A DNA stretch of 45,632 bases from Leptospira idonii (GTDB taxonomy: Bacteria > Spirochaetota > Leptospiria > Leptospirales > Leptospiraceae), in assembly GCF_004770995.1 (NCBI RefSeq), contig NZ_RQHW01000015.1:1-45632 (forward strand), read 5' to 3'. Positions 41,920 through 45,632 of the stretch are shown here, one piece after another; position 1 is the first letter of the stretch; each line of letters begins with the position of its first letter. Under the pieces are notes generated by a model. The model did no database searches and had not been told where the DNA came from. It saw only the letters and a program-made list of their open reading frames with translations. Made by a program: the position numbers and the translations under genes.

Positions 41920-41929
41920 AAATTAGAAT

Positions 41930-42148
41930 ATGAGCAACGTAACCTTTCGCGCCGACGAAAAAACTCTCCTAAAAGCAAGACTGAAGGCGCAAAACGACAA
42001 CAAATCCCTGGCGGAAGTATTCAATGAATTTCTAATGAATTATGCGAATGCGGTGAATGATCCTTTAGATTACAAAAACCTGATGGAAAAATTCAAATAT
42101 GCCAAGGTAGGCAAAAAATTCACCAGAGAAGAGATGAATGAAAGATAA
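41930..42148 (+). CDS. antitoxin of a VapBC-like pair, 72 aa
   Basis: The short protein has an N-terminal ribbon-helix-helix pattern (NVTFRADEKTLLKARLKAQN, then NKSLAEVFNEFLMNYA) and a C-terminal tail (KVGKKFTREEMNER) of the sort that wraps the toxin. It overlaps the PIN-domain toxin gene by 11 nt. A perfect TGCACG-N5-CGTGCA palindrome sits just upstream for autoregulation. The N-terminus is more RHH than the AbrB or Phd types. Confidence 0.8.
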   Translation: MSNVTFRADEKTLLKARLKAQNDNKSLAEVFNEFLMNYANAVNDPLDYKNLMEKFKYAKVGKKFTREEMNER

Positions 42149-42590
42149 AATCTTCTTAGATACGAATATCTTCGTTTACAATTTCGATGAGAACGATTCT
42201 TTCAAAAGACAACGTTCTATCGAAATCGTTTCGTCTGCATTGAGCTCGGACAATTATTATACAAGCTACCAAGTGATACAAGAGTTTACGAACGTAGCCT
42301 CCCGCAAATTCGCTGTCCCTTTGAAAAAACCGGATCTGCAAACCTATCTGAAGTCGGTTCTATTTCCACTTTGCAGAGTTCATTACAGTCATGAGAACAT
42401 ACTCAAAGCAACCGAGATTCAGCAAAAACACAAGCTGTCTTTTTACGATTCTTTGATCGTCTCTTCCGCTTTGGAATGCAAATGCAATGTTTTGTATTCG
42501 GAAGATCTGGGCGACGGAGATAAAATCCAAACTCTGGAAATCAGAAACCCATTTAAAGTGAAAACAGGAAAAGGGAGGAAAGAACTCTAG
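42138..42590 (+). CDS. PIN-domain toxin (VapC-like RNase)
   Basis: The 150-aa PIN domain has all four acidic positions: LDTNIFVYNFD (first Asp), YQVIQEFTNV (Glu), HKLSFYDSLIVSSAL (Asp) and LYSEDLGDGD (last Asp). PIN toxins cleave tRNA or rRNA with Mg2+. Translation is coupled to the antitoxin. The stop codon TAG lies inside the stem of the hairpin at 42583-42616. Confidence 0.88.
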   Translation: MKDKIFLDTNIFVYNFDENDSFKRQRSIEIVSSALSSDNYYTSYQVIQEFTNVASRKFAVPLKKPDLQTYLKSVLFPLCRVHYSHENILKATEIQQKHKLSFYDSLIVSSALECKCNVLYSEDLGDGDKIQTLEIRNPFKVKTGKGRKEL

Positions 42591-42616
42591 AAGAGGTCTC
42601 ACTCTCCTCTAGAGTT
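42583..42616 (+). terminator. long hairpin over the PIN toxin stop codon
   Basis: AACTCTAGAAGAG-N8-CTCCTCTAGAGTT pairs at 12 of 13 positions and overlaps the toxin stop. No T tract follows, so it may be a terminator, an mRNA stability element or a mobile-element trace. Confidence 0.5.
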
Positions 42617-43164
42617 ATCGGGAAGAAGGCCTGATCTGTGAGGAACAGGTTTCGATTTCATTCTGACTCCCTTCCCGGAAAGTACAAGTATTTTTTTGCC
42701 CCACCTCTTATTTTTTCTGAGCCTGACAAGATCGGTTTTGGTGGGCGCTTCGTATCTTTTCTTTAGCGCAAATTGCTATGAAAGCCACGACCGCGCTCTT
42801 CGCTTCAATCAAATGAAACAATCTTTCTTAAGCAGCGAAACGTATTTCTCGCGGTGGCGAAGGCAGGGATGCCGAAGCTCGGGAGTCGAAACAGGAGGTT
42901 TCGCGACCGAGAGCGTGAGATATGTTTCGCTTTGATTTTCGCTGCGATCGCTAGCGCTGGGGTTCTGTTTGTGTTGTCAATGAACGTTAAAGTTTAGCTA
43001 AACAATTTTAGTCTTACTTTATTGCTCTTGCAGCTTTTTATTATTCAGTCATTCTTGAAATTTCTGACTTGAAGCTATTTGCTTTGAAAACAAAGCTTCA
43101 CCCCAATATCAGGTTAACACACTTTTCAAAGCCTTCCAAGTAAGCGAACGATTTATCCAATTAC
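42617..43164. other. gene-free region between the toxin-antitoxin and polymorphic-toxin loci
   Basis: It holds the full dispersed-repeat copy A (42789-42960) and the perfect 12-bp palindrome GTTTAGCTAAAC (42992-43003). Composition becomes more AT-rich to the right. No reading frame in it looks coding. Confidence 0.5.
42789..42960 (+). repeat. dispersed repeat, copy A (full length, 172 bp)
   Basis: Runs from GACCGCGCTCTTCGCTTC through GGTGGCGAAGGCAGGGATGC and GTCGAAACAGGAGGTTTCGC to GATCGCTAGCGCTGG. It is nearly identical to copy B at 13788-13957 on the opposite strand, 29 kb away. It encodes no protein. End arms are imperfect inverted repeats rich in CGAAAC/GTTTCG. Confidence 0.8.
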
Positions 43165-43872
43165 TCAGTTCTTAAGAGACTTAAAATTATTTTCGATGAT
43201 GCTTTTTATGCCTGTTTTGAAGCCATATAAGTTCACATCATTACCAAAATACTGAAAACTTGAATCATTGTTTGTTATTATTCTTAAGTGTATTCCATTT
43301 AGTTTTAATGTTTTTGGGCTAAATGCACTATCTTCATTCTTGCTTTTTAAATCCAATATTCTATTTGAATCAATGAGCAACTCAATACTCTTTAACAGAT
43401 GCAAGGGAATCTTTTCATTTGATTTTAGGGTCTTATTATTTTTCATATCTGAATAGAATATTCCTTCATGAGCATTGTAGTAAAATCTAAAATTTAGTGG
43501 AGATTCCTCTATCTCTAGAAATTTTATCTGGTCTCCTGGATAGTCATCCTCTGTGGCCAGATAAACATTAGGTGTTATTTTTTCTATGCTTTCAAAAACC
43601 TCTTTGAGCGACGTTTTTGAGCTAGGAAATTCTCTCATCAGAACAAAACTGAACTTATTTGGCTCTGCAATATCATTAATAAAATCCTTTATTTCTGTTT
43701 TCTTTACCAGTTCTCCGTTAATTTCAAGGTCACCATTGGCTATCAATTTTATTTTTATTAATGGTGTATCTTGTTTGTCTTCTGTACACATTATAAACAT
43801 AAGTATTAAAAAAAGGAACCCAAGCCTTTTCCAATTATAGTCATATTTTCGAAATAATACTGTGCCAAACAT
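43165..43872 (-). CDS. lipoprotein with ExbD/TolR-like domain, 235 aa
   Basis: A hydrophobic N-terminal segment with a possible lipobox (FLILMFIMCTED) is followed by LIKIKLIANGDLEINGELVK, TEIKDFINDI, FSFVLMREFPSS and VFESIEKI. This order of strands and helices resembles the periplasmic domain of ExbD/TolR. The remaining 120 residues are unassigned. The ATG at 43872 lies inside the upstream gene (67-nt overlap), and no better start was found. It is the third gene of the polymorphic-toxin locus and AT-rich, so it may be an immunity or accessory protein; that is inference. Confidence 0.6.
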   Translation of the reverse strand: MFGTVLFRKYDYNWKRLGFLFLILMFIMCTEDKQDTPLIKIKLIANGDLEINGELVKKTEIKDFINDIAEPNKFSFVLMREFPSSKTSLKEVFESIEKITPNVYLATEDDYPGDQIKFLEIEESPLNFRFYYNAHEGIFYSDMKNNKTLKSNEKIPLHLLKSIELLIDSNRILDLKSKNEDSAFSPKTLKLNGIHLRIITNNDSSFQYFGNDVNLYGFKTGIKSIIENNFKSLKN

Positions 43873-44180
43873 TTAAAATAATTCTCTCCTTTCTTAAAGT
43901 ATTCTTTTTCAGATTTACAATGTTTATTCTCTTTGAAAAGGTTAATTAATATCAATCTCTCATTATTCTGAGTAAAATACCCATTATGAGTTGAGTCATG
44001 GGCATCATACATTACTTCAAAAAGAATTTGTTTTTCAATATTCTCTACTTCAAAATGCGAAGTCCATTCGCCAATTGTAAGTCTTGATTTAGTCCACTTT
44101 CTTAAATTACAGTATTCAACTAAAGCGGTAGAAAATGTTAGGGTGAAATCATAACCTAACTGACGTGATTGATTTATCAT
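43806..44180 (-). CDS. putative immunity protein next to the polymorphic toxin, 124 aa
   Basis: A small soluble protein with no family I recognise (contains EYCNLRKWTKSRLTIGEW, YDAHDSTHNGYFT, ENYFKCLAQYYFEN). Its ATG at 44180 overlaps the toxin stop (ATGA), so toxin and this gene are translationally coupled. Position directly after a toxin C-terminus is where cognate immunity genes normally lie. Function is inferred from position only. Confidence 0.65.
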   Translation of the reverse strand: MINQSRQLGYDFTLTFSTALVEYCNLRKWTKSRLTIGEWTSHFEVENIEKQILFEVMYDAHDSTHNGYFTQNNERLILINLFKENKHCKSEKEYFKKGENYFKCLAQYYFENMTIIGKGLGSFF

Positions 44181-45632
44181 TGGCACTTGCTCGGATCATT
44201 TCTTCTTACTAAACAAGCAGTTTTTTCTTCAGCTTTTGTAAGTTTGATATATTTTGCTGGGTAGTTGCTTTTTCTCAAAACATATTCCTCAGATGAATAA
44301 AATGGACTAGGTGCTTCTTGGTTTTTTGTACGATATGGATCACGCCCCACTTTATAAACTTCAGCTCCTTGCGCGATCGCAGTTTGAAGCCAAACTCTAT
44401 TGGCAGCTTTAGCTGATTCCAGCCAACCAGGAGCTCCTTGGGGAAGCTTATTGCCTGATTTGTCAAAAACATCCCCACCTGGAAAATATTCAGCCCCAGC
44501 AAGTTCAGGTCTAGTTTTCTTAGCAACTTCAATTCTTTCTATGCTCTCTCCAAGTACAATTTTCCTCTTATTCTTATTTTTTACATCAGTATCATCAAGT
44601 GGTACTGCTATTGGCTTAGAATCAATTCTATCATTTACAATATCTTTAATTTTATTTCCAACAATTAATATACCTCCTGTTAGAATTGCTGCTTCTGCCA
44701 CATCTGCTACAGCCCCTGCAACACAACCCCAAGGTCCTCCAAGCAAACAACCAGCTAATGTTAGATCGGGACCATATCCATCTGGGTTGTGAACCCATAC
44801 TTGTGACTCTCCAACAAAATAGGTATGATCAATATCTACTTCAAAGTTATATACTGTTTCTTCACGATTTTCTTTGAATATTTCTGTAATTTTCAGTAAA
44901 TTACCACTTGCTTCAACTCCAATATCTCCTACCAGCAAGTCTTTAGCTTCTACCCATTCAAATGTTTGCTCATTGTTCTCTGATTGTTTCAATCTTGCAA
45001 ATCTGTGGTTCCAGGTTGTTTCCAATACAACTCCATTCTTATAACTGATGTTATAAATTAAAGATGTTTGCTTCTTATAAGTTTGAATAGCTCGTCTATA
45101 TGCTAGTGCTCCGGTCTCATCATTTTTAGATAAGACCCAATCTCCAACAAGAATTGTTTCAATGGCGACTTGTTCTTCATACTTAGAGTTTGGTTCTAAT
45201 TTATCAGCTACTTCATAGTAGTCTCGTTTTAGTTTCGTTATCTTAGTTCCAGCAACAAAACAAGTTTTAACAGTAAACTCCCCATTTTTTGTCTCAACAG
45301 CGTGATTGGAATAATCACCATTCAATTGAGAAAAGAAATCCTCTACATTTCCTACTGCTCGTTTGAAGGTTGTATTTCTAGTTTCATGTTGATCTTGACC
45401 ATTCTCCCATTGTTGAACAATAGCCTCTCTCTGTTCATCCGTTAACTTTGCCCAATCCTCTTCACTATAGTTAACGCTCTTAGGATTATTTGGATCTGCT
45501 TCAGCCTTGGCATTTGCATATTTACGCATACCCTCATTTAGCTTTTGGTAATTCTGATGAACGCTCTCAGAGATTTTTTGCATCGCTTCTCTGCTGGAAG
45601 CTTGAGAAGTAGCAATACCAGCCTTCCAATCC
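44177..45632 (-). CDS. polymorphic toxin C-terminus with HINT domain, 5' end beyond the window
   Basis: The frame is open to the right edge, so the N-terminal part is missing; numbers count from the internal Met at 45583. Residues 1-105 are helical and charged. A HINT (pretoxin intein-like) domain covers about 107-266: TCFVAGTKITKL with Cys108, GDWVLSKNDETG, TTWNHRFARL with His193, and HTYFVGESQVWVHN ending in His-Asn, the self-cleavage point. After it, a hydrophobic hairpin (TLAGCLLGGPWGCVAGAVAD) leads to a toxin domain of about 150 residues with VLGESIERIEVAKK, AEYFPGGD, EVYKVGRDPYR and SPFYSSEEYVL. That pattern recurs at C-termini of Rhs-type toxins, but I know no described activity. A candidate immunity gene overlaps its stop. 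Confidence 0.85.
   Translation of the reverse strand, partial: DWKAGIATSQASSREAMQKISESVHQNYQKLNEGMRKYANAKAEADPNNPKSVNYSEEDWAKLTDEQREAIVQQWENGQDQHETRNTTFKRAVGNVEDFFSQLNGDYSNHAVETKNGEFTVKTCFVAGTKITKLKRDYYEVADKLEPNSKYEEQVAIETILVGDWVLSKNDETGALAYRRAIQTYKKQTSLIYNISYKNGVVLETTWNHRFARLKQSENNEQTFEWVEAKDLLVGDIGVEASGNLLKITEIFKENREETVYNFEVDIDHTYFVGESQVWVHNPDGYGPDLTLAGCLLGGPWGCVAGAVADVAEAAILTGGILIVGNKIKDIVNDRIDSKPIAVPLDDTDVKNKNKRKIVLGESIERIEVAKKTRPELAGAEYFPGGDVFDKSGNKLPQGAPGWLESAKAANRVWLQTAIAQGAEVYKVGRDPYRTKNQEAPSPFYSSEEYVLRKSNYPAKYIKLTKAEEKTACLVRRNDPSKCQ

Larger units (their letters stand above)
41603..41929. other. hairpin-rich intergenic region between winged-HTH gene 2 and the toxin-antitoxin pair
   Basis: No gene lies in these 327 bases. 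There are three perfect inverted repeats: GGAGG-ATAAG-CCTCC (41670-41684), GGCTATT-N11-AATAGCC (41726-41750) and TCGGC-N11-GCCGA (41761-41781). Then come GTGACATAAT (41847-41856) and the antitoxin operator (41903-41919). On the minus strand the hairpins would fold in the leader of the winged-HTH transcript. Confidence 0.5.

Noticed and set aside
42992..43003. Palindrome GTTTAGCTAAAC near GTTAAAG, considered as an integron attC or attachment site
   Set aside because: No paired R/L boxes at the right spacing, no integrase and no cassette-like gene order; a 12-bp palindrome in AT-rich DNA is weak evidence.
43165..43872. ExbD-like lipoprotein as part of the TonB system for the haem receptor
   Set aside because: It lies 20 kb away, lacks an exbB or tonB neighbour, and belongs by position and composition to the toxin locus.
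1..45632. CRISPR arrays, rRNA, tRNA genes and a replication origin
   Set aside because: No regularly spaced direct repeats, no recognisable rRNA segments or tRNA cloverleaf with a T-arm, and no cluster of DnaA-box-like sequences were seen by eye.

Overview
The window looks like chromosomal DNA of a spirochaete of the genus Leptospira (or a very close relative). The moderately AT-rich coding style, the many short lipoproteins with relaxed spirochaetal lipoboxes (LPNC, FISC, LIAC, FLSC), the dense mix of c-di-GMP, cAMP and chemotaxis genes, and several Leptospira-type hypotheticals all point that way. This is inference from sequence character; no database search was run.

Layout. (1) 1-2060: an accessory edge with the tail of an IS3-type transposase, two small membrane-protein genes (one of the superinfection-immunity type) and a decayed IS256-type transposase. 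(2) 2064-4464: a repeat- and hairpin-rich intergenic region, then a small winged-HTH gene followed within 1 nt by a CLC-F type fluoride transporter. (3) 4495-9015: three TetR-family regulators with recognisable palindromic operators, a PaaI-type thioesterase, a GT39-like glycosyltransferase and a Cys-rich exported protein. (4) 9183-12539: ppnP, then proline catabolism as two separate adjacent genes (proline dehydrogenase and P5C dehydrogenase). (5) 12540-14765: DUF1772 and ceramidase-like membrane proteins among dispersed-repeat copies, an AraC remnant and a possible IS end. (6) 14943-22961: a complete haem-acquisition divergon. One arm encodes a lipoprotein of unknown family, HmuY and a TonB-dependent receptor; the other encodes HmuT-U-V-S. 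Palindromes of the form WTGAGA-N5-TCTCAW lie in front of both arms. (7) 23144-30964: a SpoU methyltransferase, a four-gene minus-strand operon (two paralogous Gly/Ala-rich lipoproteins, a REC-GGDEF protein, an SrkA-like kinase) and a divergent PAS chemoreceptor. (8) 31009-35031: opgG, a small membrane protein and opgH for periplasmic glucan synthesis. (9) 35028-41602: a YheT-like hydrolase, an EAL protein, a lipoprotein, a lipase-like lipoprotein, and a class III nucleotide cyclase translationally coupled to a second winged-HTH gene. (10) 41930-45632: a VapBC-like toxin-antitoxin pair, a gene-free repeat region, then an AT-richer locus with two small genes downstream of a HINT-containing polymorphic toxin that runs off the right edge.

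The strongest unexplained signals are these. An exact intergenic decamer GTGACATAAT occurs four times, always on the plus strand. Two divergent winged-HTH paralogues each sit directly upstream of a membrane-protein gene and behind a hairpin-rich leader. A dispersed element of about 170 bp occurs in five full or partial copies. The lipoprotein/GGDEF/kinase operon and the polymorphic-toxin module also lack an obvious described counterpart. No rRNA, tRNA or CRISPR array was seen.
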